A stretch of DNA of 64,000 nucleotides, from NCBI GenBank assembly GCA_963808165.1, contig CAWEET010000001.1, positions 124,001 to 188,000 of the forward strand, given 5' to 3'. The position numbers and the translations under genes are program-made. The DNA comes from Thiosocius sp963808165. Lineage in GTDB: Bacteria > Pseudomonadota > Gammaproteobacteria > Chromatiales > Chromatiaceae. Position 1 is the first letter of the stretch, and the number at the start of each line of letters is the position of its first letter. The notes below the pieces were generated by a model, which was given only the letters and a program-made list of their open reading frames with translations, had not been told where the DNA came from and ran no database searches. This document shows, piece by piece, positions 56,017 through 64,000 of this stretch.

Positions 56017-56317
56017 AAACCCCCTCCGGTTGAACTGCTGCCATAGACAATGGCTTGAGTATAATCAAGGATAATGAAATTACTAGTTTGTCAACGGCTT
56101 TATCGACGTTTGCATTCAAGGCTTTAGAAAAACTTTGCGACCTTTTTTCGCATGGGTGTCAACGTTCGCACGATGTATACCGTGTGAAATGCGATTACGC
56201 CAGATAGCGGCCTCTTGCTTGCGGTGCCTCATGGTGGGTCGACGCAATGTGCATTCCTGCCGCACAGGCCAAGGTGATTCACGTTGTTCGAGGTGCACGA
56301 ATGCGGCAAGGGATCGA

Positions 56318-56986
56318 TCAGGTTTGATCTCGACGTGCTGCATGATAGTGACGGCGATCGCTCACCACGGCATCGAGTGTTACATCCCAGGGTTGAGTGT
56401 CCAGGTGATCGATTCGCTGTGACTCGTGAGCGAGCCCGAGCAGGTAGGGTCGCTTTGCATGTTCGAGACGATTCACGAACGCAAAGCTGCGGTCATAGTA
56501 ACCACCGCCCATGCCGAGACGATGGCAGTCGCTGTCGAAGCCGAGCAAGGGGACAACGACCAAATCGAGTCGGCGCGCGGGGAGCAAGCGGCGTCGACGT
56601 GGCAGAGGTTCAGGAATCCCAAAACGGTTCAGCGTCATCCGGTCGCCGGGCTGCCAGCGGCAAAACCAAAGGCGGCCTTTACGAAACGGGTGCAGCACCG
56701 GTAGGTAACACGCCTTACCCATCTGCGCTGCCAGCCTCAGTAGCGGCATTGGGTCGATCTCGCCTTTGCTGCCCACGTAACCGGCAATGCGTCTGGCGCG
56801 CCGGAACTGCGGAGTCCGCTGGATGCGCCCTAGCGCAAGCGCCTCGGCGGTAGCCCGGATGTCGGACGGCAGCGCAAGCCGGTTGCGTTTGAGCTGTCGG
56901 CGAAGTGCTGAGAGGTCGGTCAAGTTTCTGGTCTTCTCGAGATGCCCCGGCGCGAGTTTCGGGATCAAGCGGCCGAGCGAAGACAT
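56318..56986 (-). CDS. fau: 5-formyltetrahydrofolate cyclo-ligase
   Basis: ATP-dependent conversion of 5-formyl-THF to 5,10-methenyl-THF. 222 residues at most; a start further in (near LTDLSALRRQLKRNR) would fit family length better. Motifs: IAGYVGSKGEIDPMPLL, LDLVVVPLLGFDSDCHRLGM and the signature GGGYYDRSFAF. Directly downstream of 6S RNA and zapA, as ygfA in E. coli. Confidence 0.92.
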   Translation of the reverse strand: MSSLGRLIPKLAPGHLEKTRNLTDLSALRRQLKRNRLALPSDIRATAEALALGRIQRTPQFRRARRIAGYVGSKGEIDPMPLLRLAAQMGKACYLPVLHPFRKGRLWFCRWQPGDRMTLNRFGIPEPLPRRRRLLPARRLDLVVVPLLGFDSDCHRLGMGGGYYDRSFAFVNRLEHAKRPYLLGLAHESQRIDHLDTQPWDVTLDAVVSDRRHYHAARRDQT

Positions 56987-57080
56987 CGTGCATCAGTCAT
57001 GTGCAAGCTGTCATGTCCGGGCGGGAACCGCGCTTCGTGGATTTGTGCCACTTGGCGCCTCTGAAAGAGACGGAATGAAG

Positions 57081-57273
57081 AGACATTCCCCGCCTGTGCC
57101 GGTGCTCGCCGTTGTCCTTGAACCATGTGGTTCAAGTGGGACCGAAACGGTGTCTCAGGCTTTCCGCTACGAGGCGGACATGCACACCGACGCCGGTGAA
57201 TCGGACCCGGGGTGCTTTAAGCATCGGCTCAAGGGAACATCGGGCCAGCTGCCGGACACCGCAGGGAATGTCT
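57081..57273 (-). ncRNA. ssrS: 6S RNA
   Basis: About 193 nt between zapA and fau, the position of ssrS in E. coli. The ends pair (5' AGACATTCCC with 3' GGGAATGTCT). CCCTTGAGCCGATG matches E. coli CCCCUGAGCCGAUA near the 5' side, and the conserved hairpin CTTGAACCACATGGTTCAAG matches its CCUUGAACCAAGGGUUCAAGG-type segment. 6S RNA mimics an open promoter and sequesters sigma70 RNA polymerase in stationary phase. It is probably processed from a zapA-6S-fau transcript. The exact ends are estimates. Confidence 0.92.
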
Positions 57274-57297
57274 AACTGAAGGCTAAACCCAAATGCC

Positions 57298-57612
57298 TCA
57301 GAGTTCCAGTTGGGTGCTGTCGTTCAAGGTGATTTCGATGCGCTCACGCAATGAACGGATGCGTTTGTTGGCCGAACTGGCCGCAGAATCCTGCTCCGAT
57401 TTCTCATGCAGCAATTCGTGCGCCAGGTTGAGCGCCACCATGACGGCGATCCGGTCGGTACCGATTACTTTTCCCGTCCCGCGCACCTCGCGCATGCGTG
57501 CATCAAGGAAGCGAGCCGCGCTGATCAGCTCGTCTTCGGTTCCTGGCTCGCAGGCGATCCGGTAATCCTTACCCAGGATGCTAACCGCAACCGGCTGACT
57601 GCTCTTGGTCAC
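57298..57612 (-). CDS. zapA: Cell division protein ZapA
   Basis: Promotes FtsZ protofilament bundling at midcell. 104 residues. The N-terminal fold carries VAVSILGKDYRIACEPGTEDEL and AARFLDARMREVR, followed by the coiled-coil tail (VALNLAHELLHEK to RSLRERI). Its start overlaps the stop of the upstream TIGR02449-type gene by 4 bp. Confidence 0.95.
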   Translation of the reverse strand: MTKSSQPVAVSILGKDYRIACEPGTEDELISAARFLDARMREVRGTGKVIGTDRIAVMVALNLAHELLHEKSEQDSAASSANKRIRSLRERIEITLNDSTQLEL

Positions 57613-57842
57613 GCTTCGTCCCCCAGCCGCTTCAGCCGGCCGATCATGTCTTCGACACGGTGTTTCGCCTCATCGGTTTTGGCGGAAAGGCGGTCGCGCT
57701 CCGTAACCAGTGCCTGTTCGCGTGCGCGTAAGGTCTTGTTCTCATCCTTCAAGTGGGTGCAGGCACGGATCAATTCCTCGACACGCGCCTCGAGTGCGCG
57801 CAGGTCTTGTTCCTGAATGCCCTGTTTTCCAGAATCGCTCAT
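57609..57842 (-). CDS. ZapB-like coiled-coil protein (TIGR02449 type)
   Basis: 77 residues from the ATG at 57842 (MSDSGKQGIQEQDLR). It is one continuous predicted coiled coil: LRALEARVEELIRACTHLK and the following LxAREQALVTERDRLSAKT, ending RVEDMIGRLKRLGDEA. Found directly upstream of zapA in many gammaproteobacteria. A division role through ZapA is inferred from context. Tandem repeats of 15-16 bp lie across its start. Confidence 0.85.
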   Translation of the reverse strand: MSDSGKQGIQEQDLRALEARVEELIRACTHLKDENKTLRAREQALVTERDRLSAKTDEAKHRVEDMIGRLKRLGDEA

Positions 57843-57947
57843 AGCTTCATTCAATATAGCTTCAGTCCAATATAGTTTCGGTCGTCGATCCGGGTCAATG
57901 GCGCTGCGTGTTAAGATTGGATAGCCTAGGTTAAGTTTGGCGTGTCT

Positions 57948-58218
57948 TAGGGCCGGTTAACACTATGCGGATACCCATCGACAGAGCCCCGTTTTTTGCA
58001 GGACCAGGCGCAGTCAGCGCTGTGTGCCTGCGGTACATGAGCGAAACTGCAACACAGGCCGGTGGAAAATGGGGCCTGTCGCTGCGGGTTGACCCTCGAA
58101 TCGGCCCATGCAGCGTTGCACGTAGCTTATTTGGAATCAGCAAACTGCGCTCTGCGCGCCTTGCTTGGCCTGGTTTGAGGGCCAACGCGGGGCGTCCGCA
58201 TCGTGTTGACAGGCCCTA
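57948..58218. repeat. MITE-like element, copy C
   Basis: 271 bp. Left end TAGGGCCGGTTAACACTATG and right end, in reverse complement, TAGGGCCTGTCAACACGATG are imperfect inverted repeats of the same family as copies A and B. In reverse complement its interior follows copy B (CAAGGCGCG, AGTTTG, ATTCCAAAT). It sits between the divergent zapB-like and ygfB genes, and its right end is only 10 bp from the ygfB start. Confidence 0.82.
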
Positions 58219-58228
58219 GTGCCCTAGT

Positions 58229-58786
58229 ATGGTGACCAGCGATACAGACTCACTGCCCGACTATGCGTCACTGGTCTCGACGCTGCAGCGTTGCGCTGCT
58301 GCGTACAGTCCATCTGAGGCGCACGGGTTCGCGCTGGGCCTGTTGATCGCCGGTGTGTCCGAGCCGTCCAAGGCCTGGGCCGAGGAACTGTATTCCGACC
58401 TGGATCCGGCCGATGTGCTGGCTGGCGAGTGCAGGGCGGCGCTGGACAGGCTGTTCTCTGCGGTCTTTGTCGCTGCCGACGCTGCGCCTATGCAACTCGT
58501 TCTGTTGTTGCCGCAGGATATTCAGGTAGATGCACGACGCCTGGCCGCGGTGCGAGACTGGTGTGACGGCTTCCTGTTCGGCGTTGGTCTCGGTGGCAAG
58601 GTGTCGAGCGGTGGTTTGTCTCAGGCCGGGAGCGACTTCTTGAGGGATATCACCGAGTTCACCCGCCTGGATACCGGCGATGTCGAGAACAGCGCGGAGA
58701 ACCAGGCGGCCTTGATCGAGATCGAAGAATATCTGCGCGAGGGCGTGTTGCTGTTGCGCGATGAGTTGCGCAATGGGCGGGGGTAG
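58229..58786 (+). CDS. ygfB: UPF0149 family protein YgfB
   Basis: 185 residues, helical. Typical UPF0149 features are LQRCAAAYSPSEAHGFALGL near the N-terminus and VRDWCDGFLFGVGLGG and DFLRDITEF further on. In Pseudomonas YgfB modulates ampDh3 expression. Upstream of pepP-ubiH-ubiI, as in E. coli. The start ATG lacks a visible Shine-Dalgarno, and the leader is MITE copy C sequence; GTG 58232 is an alternative. Confidence 0.9.
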   Translation: MVTSDTDSLPDYASLVSTLQRCAAAYSPSEAHGFALGLLIAGVSEPSKAWAEELYSDLDPADVLAGECRAALDRLFSAVFVAADAAPMQLVLLLPQDIQVDARRLAAVRDWCDGFLFGVGLGGKVSSGGLSQAGSDFLRDITEFTRLDTGDVENSAENQAALIEIEEYLREGVLLLRDELRNGRG

Positions 58787-58787
58787 C

Positions 58788-60095
58788 ATGAAGCCGGCTG
58801 AATACAAGCGTCGCCGTCGACAGTTGATGGGCATGATGGGGCGCGACAGTGTCGCCATTCTGCCTACCAGGCGCGAGGCCGTTCGCAACCGCGATGTGCA
58901 CTATCCATTCCGCCCGGACAGCGACTTCTTTTACCTGACCGGCTTTCCCGAACCCGAGGCCGTGATGGTGCTCGTGCCGGGGCGCCCGCATGGCGAATAC
59001 ATCCTGTTCTGCCGCGAGACGGACCCGGAAAAGGAAATGTGGGATGGCCACCGCGCCGGACTGGACGGTGCGGTGGCCGACTACGGCGCCGACGATGCGT
59101 TTCCGATCACCGATCTCGACGACATCCTGCCGGGCCTGCTCGAGGAGCGTGAGCGGGTGTTTTTTGCCATGGGTTCCGATCCCACGCTAGACAAGCGGGT
59201 GTCTGACTGGGTCGGTCAGGTCCGAGCCCGCGGGCGTTCCGGGGTGCACGGGCCGATCGAGTTCCTCGCCCTCGACCACTTTCTGCACGACATGCGCCTG
59301 TATAAAAGCCGTGCGGAAGTGGCGGCGATGCGCCGCGCCGCGCGCCTGTCGGCGCAGGCGCATTGTGAACTGATGCGTCACTGCGAGCCGGGGATGCATG
59401 AATATCAACTGGCGTCATTGTTCAGTCACCACTGCCAGATGAATGGTGCTGCGCAACTGGCCTATTCATCGATCGTCGGCGGTGGCAACAATGCCTGTGT
59501 GCTGCACTATGTGGAGAATAGTCAGGTCTTGAGTGAGGGTGATCTGGTATTGATCGATGCTGGCTGCGAAGTCGAATGCTATGCCTCGGACATCACCAGG
59601 ACCTTCCCGGTCGGCGGCTGCTTCAGTGATGCGCAGCGCGCGCTCTACGAAGTGGTGCTGAAGGCACAGTTGGCAGCGATCGCCAAGGTGCGTGCCGGGA
59701 ATCATTGGAACGACCCACACCAGGCGGCGGCACGCGCATTGACCAAGGGTCTGCTGAAGCTTGGCTTGTTGCGCGGTACCCTGGCCAAGGCGCTGAAGAC
59801 CCAGTCGTATGCGCGTTTCTTCATGCACCGTACCGGCCACTGGCTCGGTATGGACGTGCACGATGTCGGCGACTACAAGATCGACGGACATTGGCGCGAG
59901 CTCGAACCCGGCATGGTGCTGACCGTCGAGCCCGGTCTGTACATCCCCCGTGGTGCAAAAGGTATTGCCAAGAAATGGCAGGGCATCGGCATTCGAATAG
60001 AGGACGATGTCCTGGTCACCCAGGGTGAGCCGGATGTGTTGACCCGCGATGTACCAAAGTCGGTCGAGCAGATCGAGGCATTGATGGCGAGATGA
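58788..60095 (+). CDS. pepP: Xaa-Pro aminopeptidase
   Basis: Metalloprotease removing an N-terminal residue before proline. 435 residues from the ATG at 58788, one base after the ygfB stop. N-terminal domain MKPAEYKRRRRQL and RPDSDFFYLTGFPEPEAV. Pita-bread domain with metal ligands: LIDAGCEVECYASDITRTFP (two Asp), HRTGHWLGMDVHDVG (His), LTVEPGLYIP (Glu) and GIRIEDDVLVT (Glu). Confidence 0.96.
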   Translation: MKPAEYKRRRRQLMGMMGRDSVAILPTRREAVRNRDVHYPFRPDSDFFYLTGFPEPEAVMVLVPGRPHGEYILFCRETDPEKEMWDGHRAGLDGAVADYGADDAFPITDLDDILPGLLEERERVFFAMGSDPTLDKRVSDWVGQVRARGRSGVHGPIEFLALDHFLHDMRLYKSRAEVAAMRRAARLSAQAHCELMRHCEPGMHEYQLASLFSHHCQMNGAAQLAYSSIVGGGNNACVLHYVENSQVLSEGDLVLIDAGCEVECYASDITRTFPVGGCFSDAQRALYEVVLKAQLAAIAKVRAGNHWNDPHQAAARALTKGLLKLGLLRGTLAKALKTQSYARFFMHRTGHWLGMDVHDVGDYKIDGHWRELEPGMVLTVEPGLYIPRGAKGIAKKWQGIGIRIEDDVLVTQGEPDVLTRDVPKSVEQIEALMAR

Positions 60096-61321
60096 ATCGA
60101 TCCACCGACTACGACCTGATCATCGTTGGCGGCGGTATGGTTGGTGCCAGTCTCGTGCTGGCGCTTTCCGGGCGCGGCCTGCGCGTCGCGCTGATCGAGG
60201 CCTATGAAGCCGATGCAGACAGCCAGCCCAGTTACGACGATCGGGCCATAGCACTGGCTTATGGCAGTCGCCTGATCTTCGAGGCCATTGGAATATGGCC
60301 CGCCCTGGAGGGACTGGCCGAACCGATCCACGGCATCCATGTCTCGGACCGTGGTCATTTCGGCGCCACCCGGCTGCATGCGGTCGACGAACGGGTGCCG
60401 GCGCTCGGCTACGTGGTGACCGCGCGTGAACTCGGTCGCGTACTGCTCGACCAGTTGCATCGGCAAGCGGCGGTGGATGTATTTGCGCCGGCCCGGGTGG
60501 TGGGTTTCGACAATCGTCGCGATAGCGTAGGTGTCGAGATGGAGCGAGGCGGTCTGATGACGTCGCTGCGCTGCCGAATGCTGGTGGCGGCCGACGGCGG
60601 CAATTCGATGATCCGCGAGCAACTGGATGTGCCCGTGGTGCGCTGGGAGTACGGCCAGTCTGCGATCGTCACCAATATCACGCCGACCCGCGCGCACTGC
60701 AACGTGGCCTATGAGCGCTTCACCGACACTGGCCCAGTGGCACTGTTGCCGATGATGGAACAGCGCTGCGCCGTCGTCTGGACGGTCCGCGACGAACAGG
60801 TCGAGCAGGTACTTCAGCTTGATGATGATGCATTTCTCGCGGCTTTCCAGCGGCGCTTCGGTTATCGTCTGGGACGTTTCGTGCGTGCCGGCCGGCGCTC
60901 CGCTTATCCACTCAGTCTGTTGCGCGCGCGTGACTCGGTGCGCGGCCGGGTGGTGATCATCGGCAACGCCGCCCACACGCTTCACCCGATCGCCGGACAG
61001 GGTTTCAACCTCGGCATCCGCGACGTCGCCGCGTTGGCCGAGGTGGTCGATGACGCGTTCTCGGCGGGTGGTGATGTCGGCGCTGCACAAGTGCTGGATC
61101 GCTATCGGCGTTGGCGCACGACTGAACAGCGGAATGTGGCGCTGGCGACAGATGGGCTGGCCAGGCTGTTCAGCAACCCGCTGGGAATAGTGCGCCTGGG
61201 ACGCAATATGGGCCTGCTGGCGATGGAGTATCTGCCCGGTGCGAAGCATCCGCTGGCGCGCGGGGCGATGGGGCTCCTCGGCCGACAGCCGCGTCTGGCG
61301 CGAGGTGTCCCGCTTGGCTGA
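60092..61321 (+). CDS. ubiH: 2-octaprenyl-6-methoxyphenol hydroxylase UbiH
   Basis: FAD-dependent ubiquinone hydroxylase, 409 residues. FAD-binding GxGxxG is LIIVGGGMVGASLVLALSGRG. The DG motif region is RMLVAADGGNSMIRE, and the second FAD motif is IIGNAAHTLHPIAGQGFNLG. Its ATG overlaps the pepP stop by 4 bp. Part of the ygfB-pepP-ubiH-ubiI operon. Confidence 0.94.
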   Translation: MNRSTDYDLIIVGGGMVGASLVLALSGRGLRVALIEAYEADADSQPSYDDRAIALAYGSRLIFEAIGIWPALEGLAEPIHGIHVSDRGHFGATRLHAVDERVPALGYVVTARELGRVLLDQLHRQAAVDVFAPARVVGFDNRRDSVGVEMERGGLMTSLRCRMLVAADGGNSMIREQLDVPVVRWEYGQSAIVTNITPTRAHCNVAYERFTDTGPVALLPMMEQRCAVVWTVRDEQVEQVLQLDDDAFLAAFQRRFGYRLGRFVRAGRRSAYPLSLLRARDSVRGRVVIIGNAAHTLHPIAGQGFNLGIRDVAALAEVVDDAFSAGGDVGAAQVLDRYRRWRTTEQRNVALATDGLARLFSNPLGIVRLGRNMGLLAMEYLPGAKHPLARGAMGLLGRQPRLARGVPLG

Positions 61322-62534
61322 GTTGGACTACGACGTGGCCGTGGTAGGAGCCGGCATGGTGGGCGCCGCTCTGGCGCTGGGCCTGGCGCAGCAGGACTTC
61401 TCGGTGGTCGTGCTGGAGGCGCATGGGCCGGGTCTCGACTGGGACCCCGGCAGCCATGACCTGCGCGTATCGGCGATCACGCGGGCTTCACAGCAACTGT
61501 TGCAGAATCTCGATGTCTGGTCGGCGATGGTCGATGATCGGGTCACGCCGTATGGGCACATGCACGTCTGGGACCGCGCCGGCTTCGGTGAGATCCATTT
61601 CGACGCGGCCGATCTGGGTGAGCCCGATCTCGGGCATATCGTTGAAAATCGGGTGATCGTGCGCGCGCTGTGGGGCGCGTTCGGTAATCAGGGGGTTGCG
61701 GTGCGCGCGCCCGCGAAGCTGCGCACCCTGGCGGCCGCGCAAGACGGTGCCTCCCTGACGCTCACCGACGACAGTCGTCTGCGCGTCGGGCTGGTGGTCG
61801 GGGCCGATGGTGCCCGATCTCAGGTGCGCGAGCTTGCCGGGATCGAGTCGAACCGCAAACCCTACAACCAGCATGCGGTGGTGGCGACAGTGCGGGCGGA
61901 GCAGGGCAATCGGGCCACGGCCTGGCAGCGCTTCATGCATGACGGCCCGTTGGCATTGCTGCCGCTGCAAAAGGAGCTGTTTTCCATTGTCTGGTCGACG
62001 ACGCCGGACGAGGCCGCGCGGCTGTGCGATATTGCCGAGGAAGGATTCAACCAACTGCTGACCGACGCCAGCGAGTCACGTCTCGGCAACCTGTCCCTGA
62101 TGGGCGCACGCGCGGCGTTTCCGCTGCAACAGCAGCATGCGGCGCAGTATGTCGGTCCGGGGCTGGCCCTGGTGGGAGATGCTGCGCACGTCATCCATCC
62201 CTTGGCGGGGCAGGGCGTCAATCTCGGTTTCCTTGATGCCGCCGCGCTGGTCGACGCGTTGCGCGCCGGGCGCGAGCGCGGAAGGGCTGTCGGCGCGCTG
62301 CGCGACCTGCGCGTGTATGAACGCAGCCGCAAGGGACACAACCTGGCCACCCAACTGGCGATGGACGCCTTCAAGCATCTGTTCAGCAATGATTCGGGTG
62401 TCCTTTCCTTGGTCCGCAACCTGGGGCTCGAAATGGCCGGGCGCATCGCGCCGCTGCGACGGACGTTCGAACGTGCCGCCCTGGGGCGGGGCCTGGAACT
62501 GCCGACACTCAGTCGACCGCCAGATCGCCATTGA
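61314..62534 (+). CDS. ubiI: UbiI/VisC-type ubiquinone hydroxylase
   Basis: Second FAD monooxygenase of the operon, about 406 residues from the TTG at 61314, which overlaps the ubiH stop and has GAGGTG upstream. Motifs are YDVAVVGAGMVGAALALGLA, LVVGADGARSQVRELAGI and LVGDAAHVIHPLAGQGVNLG. In E. coli UbiI hydroxylates C5 of the ring. UbiF-type activity cannot be excluded from sequence, but coq7 is already present for that step. Confidence 0.92.
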   Translation: MAELDYDVAVVGAGMVGAALALGLAQQDFSVVVLEAHGPGLDWDPGSHDLRVSAITRASQQLLQNLDVWSAMVDDRVTPYGHMHVWDRAGFGEIHFDAADLGEPDLGHIVENRVIVRALWGAFGNQGVAVRAPAKLRTLAAAQDGASLTLTDDSRLRVGLVVGADGARSQVRELAGIESNRKPYNQHAVVATVRAEQGNRATAWQRFMHDGPLALLPLQKELFSIVWSTTPDEAARLCDIAEEGFNQLLTDASESRLGNLSLMGARAAFPLQQQHAAQYVGPGLALVGDAAHVIHPLAGQGVNLGFLDAAALVDALRAGRERGRAVGALRDLRVYERSRKGHNLATQLAMDAFKHLFSNDSGVLSLVRNLGLEMAGRIAPLRRTFERAALGRGLELPTLSRPPDRH

Positions 62535-62702
62535 TCCGGGCCGGGCGGCCGCCTGTAACCGCGCCCGGCGTGCCGCTGCGATTCTCCGACGATAGCCACT
62601 GTGGCGCTGCGCTACCGGTGACGCATGTCCCGGCTGATGACTTCGGCGTCGATCCCGACGTGCCGAAAGGCGAGTGTTGACTTCTTCGCTAATAGTAATA
62701 AC

Positions 62703-62721
62703 ATCGCGAATCATTCGCATT
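62703..62721. promoter_or_regulatory. Fur box upstream of the ferric-iron binding protein gene
   Basis: ATCGCGAATCATTCGCATT, centred on the perfect palindrome GCGAAT-C-ATTCGC (62706-62718), resembles the 19-bp Fur consensus. It lies 25 bp before the gene start, overlapping where RNA polymerase would bind, so iron-dependent repression is expected. Confidence 0.75.
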
Positions 62722-62745
62722 AAAAAACCATGCCGAGGTGGCTGC

Positions 62746-63744
62746 ATGAAGCGCACACTATCAATGGGCCTGCTGGCCGTCGCCCTTTCCGGTCCGCTGT
62801 TCGCGTCGGCGGAGGAGGTCGTCGTCTACTCGGCACGCAATGAACACCTGATCAAGCCGCTGTTCGACCGTTACACCGAATCGACCGGGGTGACCATCAA
62901 GTTCATTACCGACAAGGAAGGGCCGCTGCTGCAACGGCTCAAGGCAGAGGGTGCGCGGTCTCCGGCCGACATGTTGATCACCGTGGATGCCGGCAATCTG
63001 TGGTTTGCCGCCGAGAGCGGCGTATTGGCCGAGATCGACTCGCCGACACTGGAGGCGAATGTGCCGGCAAATCTGCGTGATCCACAGGGTCGCTGGTTCG
63101 GGTTGTCAGAGCGCGCACGCACCATCGTCTACAGTACCGAGCGGGTGCAGCCGGGCGAACTCAGCACCTACGAGGACCTGGCCGACTCGAAATGGCGCGG
63201 CCGTCTGTGCCTGCGCACGTCGAAAAAGGTTTACAACCAGTCGTTGGTGGCGACGCTCATTGCACGCCATGGCGAAGAAGAAGCAGAGCAGATAGTGCGT
63301 GGCTGGGTGGCGAACCTCGCGGCAGCGCCCTTCTCGAACGATACCAAGGCAATGCAGGCCGTGCTTGCCGGGCAATGCGATGTAACTGTCGTCAACACTT
63401 ACTATTTCGGGCGGCTGCAGAAGGAGCAGCCTGACATCAAGCTTGCGATATTCTGGCCCAATCAGGACAGCAGCGGGGTGCACATCAATGTGTCCGGTGC
63501 TGGTGTGACGCGCTATGCCAAGCACGCCGAGGCGGCGCAAAAGCTGCTGGAATGGTTGTCCTCGGAGGCGGCCCAAGCCGAATTCGCCGGCTTGAACATG
63601 GAGTATCCGGTGAACCCCAAGGTCCCGGCCGACCCAGCGGTCGCCGCATGGGGCACCTTCAAGGCCGATGAACTCAACGTCAACGAGGCCGGCCGCTTGC
63701 AGGCCGACGCAATTCGCCTGATGGATCGTGCGGGTTACCGGTGA
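62746..63744 (+). CDS. Fe(3+) ABC transporter periplasmic binding protein
   Basis: 332 residues from the ATG at 62746. Signal peptide MKRTLSMGLLAVALSGPLFA, cleaved after SA. The mature part starts EEVVVYSARNEHLIKPLFD and continues SPADMLITVDAGNLWFA, LCLRTSKKVYNQSLVA, VVNTYYFGRLQ and MEYPVNPKVPAD. The paired Tyr residues (TYYFGR) are typical iron ligands of FbpA/FutA-type proteins. Preceded by a Fur box and followed by a permease gene. Confidence 0.93.
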   Translation: MKRTLSMGLLAVALSGPLFASAEEVVVYSARNEHLIKPLFDRYTESTGVTIKFITDKEGPLLQRLKAEGARSPADMLITVDAGNLWFAAESGVLAEIDSPTLEANVPANLRDPQGRWFGLSERARTIVYSTERVQPGELSTYEDLADSKWRGRLCLRTSKKVYNQSLVATLIARHGEEEAEQIVRGWVANLAAAPFSNDTKAMQAVLAGQCDVTVVNTYYFGRLQKEQPDIKLAIFWPNQDSSGVHINVSGAGVTRYAKHAEAAQKLLEWLSSEAAQAEFAGLNMEYPVNPKVPADPAVAAWGTFKADELNVNEAGRLQADAIRLMDRAGYR

Positions 63745-63769
63745 GAGAGTCCGGGTCCGGCGATGACTG

Positions 63770-64000
63770 ATGGCTGAGGCCCTGACCCGGTCCGATGGCC
63801 CACGGCCGACGGCGCCCGATCCGAAGCGCGCCGCCCCCGGTACCCGGTCGCGGCCCCGAAATATCGACAGGCCTTGGCGCTGGGCAAGCCGCCTGCTGGC
63901 GCTTTCGGTGCTGGTCCCGCTGACGGTGATCCTGGGCTCCTGGCTGTTCTTCGAGCCCGAGGTCTGGGTGCACCTGGGCGGTACTGTCCTGCCGCAGCTG
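63770..64000 (+). CDS. Iron ABC transporter permease, 3'-truncated by the window edge
   Basis: 77 codons from ATG 63770. The basic, proline-rich cytoplasmic N-terminus (RPWRWASRLLA) leads into a first membrane helix LSVLVPLTVILGSWLFF. This matches the start of FbpB-type permeases. It begins 25 bp after the binding-protein gene, so it belongs to the same Fur-regulated operon. Confidence 0.8.
   Translation, partial: MAEALTRSDGPRPTAPDPKRAAPGTRSRPRNIDRPWRWASRLLALSVLVPLTVILGSWLFFEPEVWVHLGGTVLPQL

Noticed and set aside
55513..56046. 177-residue Leu/Cys-rich frame antisense to the histone-like gene
   Set aside because: It is the mirror of the Lys/Ala codon repeats and has no independent support.

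Overview
The window is a GC-rich chromosomal segment of a gammaproteobacterium. Gene order points to this: mrcA divergent from pilMNOPQ, then aroK-aroB-damX-gltB-gltD-hemE, is the order I know from Pseudomonas. The block fau / 6S RNA / zapA / zapB-like / ygfB-pepP-ubiH-ubiI is the order known from E. coli. A Chromatiales-like sulfur bacterium is my guess, but nothing here proves it.

Layout. 1-1.9 kb: the 3' end of citrate synthase, a MITE-like repeat and a small nucleotidyltransferase-like gene. 1.9-20.9 kb: PBP1a, type IV pilus assembly, shikimate genes, a DamX-like SPOR protein, glutamate synthase and hemE. Four of these genes (mrcA, pilM, damX-like, gltB) each carry an apparent frameshift. 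21.1-23.9 kb: a CxxCC protein, coq7, a GlcF-like Fe-S protein and a ferredoxin. 24.2-26.9 kb: a putative sRNA with two anti-Shine-Dalgarno motifs, rplM-rpsI, tRNA-Gln and a porin.

27.4-52.4 kb is the unusual part. A co-directional operon encodes a fatty-acyl-AMP ligase, an SDR, an ACP and a serine palmitoyltransferase-type enzyme. This is the same neighbourhood as the Caulobacter ceramide operon. The fifth expected enzyme, a GNAT-type bacterial ceramide synthase, is encoded about 9 kb further on. Around them lie two fused CDP-alcohol phosphatidyltransferases, three nucleotidyltransferase-type genes, a HIT protein, a metallophosphoesterase, an LpxO/AspH-like hydroxylase, a sulfotransferase, an ABC exporter, LptF, LptG and an LptA-like protein, two ELM1-family proteins (one in a three-part fusion) and two GT2 glycosyltransferases. 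My reading is a sphingolipid locus that makes ceramide, adds a phospho- and possibly glyco- or sulfo-headgroup, and exports the lipid to the outer membrane through its own Lpt-like bridge. The ceramide core follows from known families. The headgroup and export roles are inference.

53-64 kb: rpiA, ilvA, a lysine-rich histone H1-like protein, the fau-6S-zapA block, the ubiquinone genes, and a Fur-boxed ferric iron ABC transporter cut by the window end. Three copies of a TIR-bounded MITE-like element (190-272 bp) sit at 1.1, 37.6 and 57.9 kb and supply stop codons or a leader to the genes beside them.
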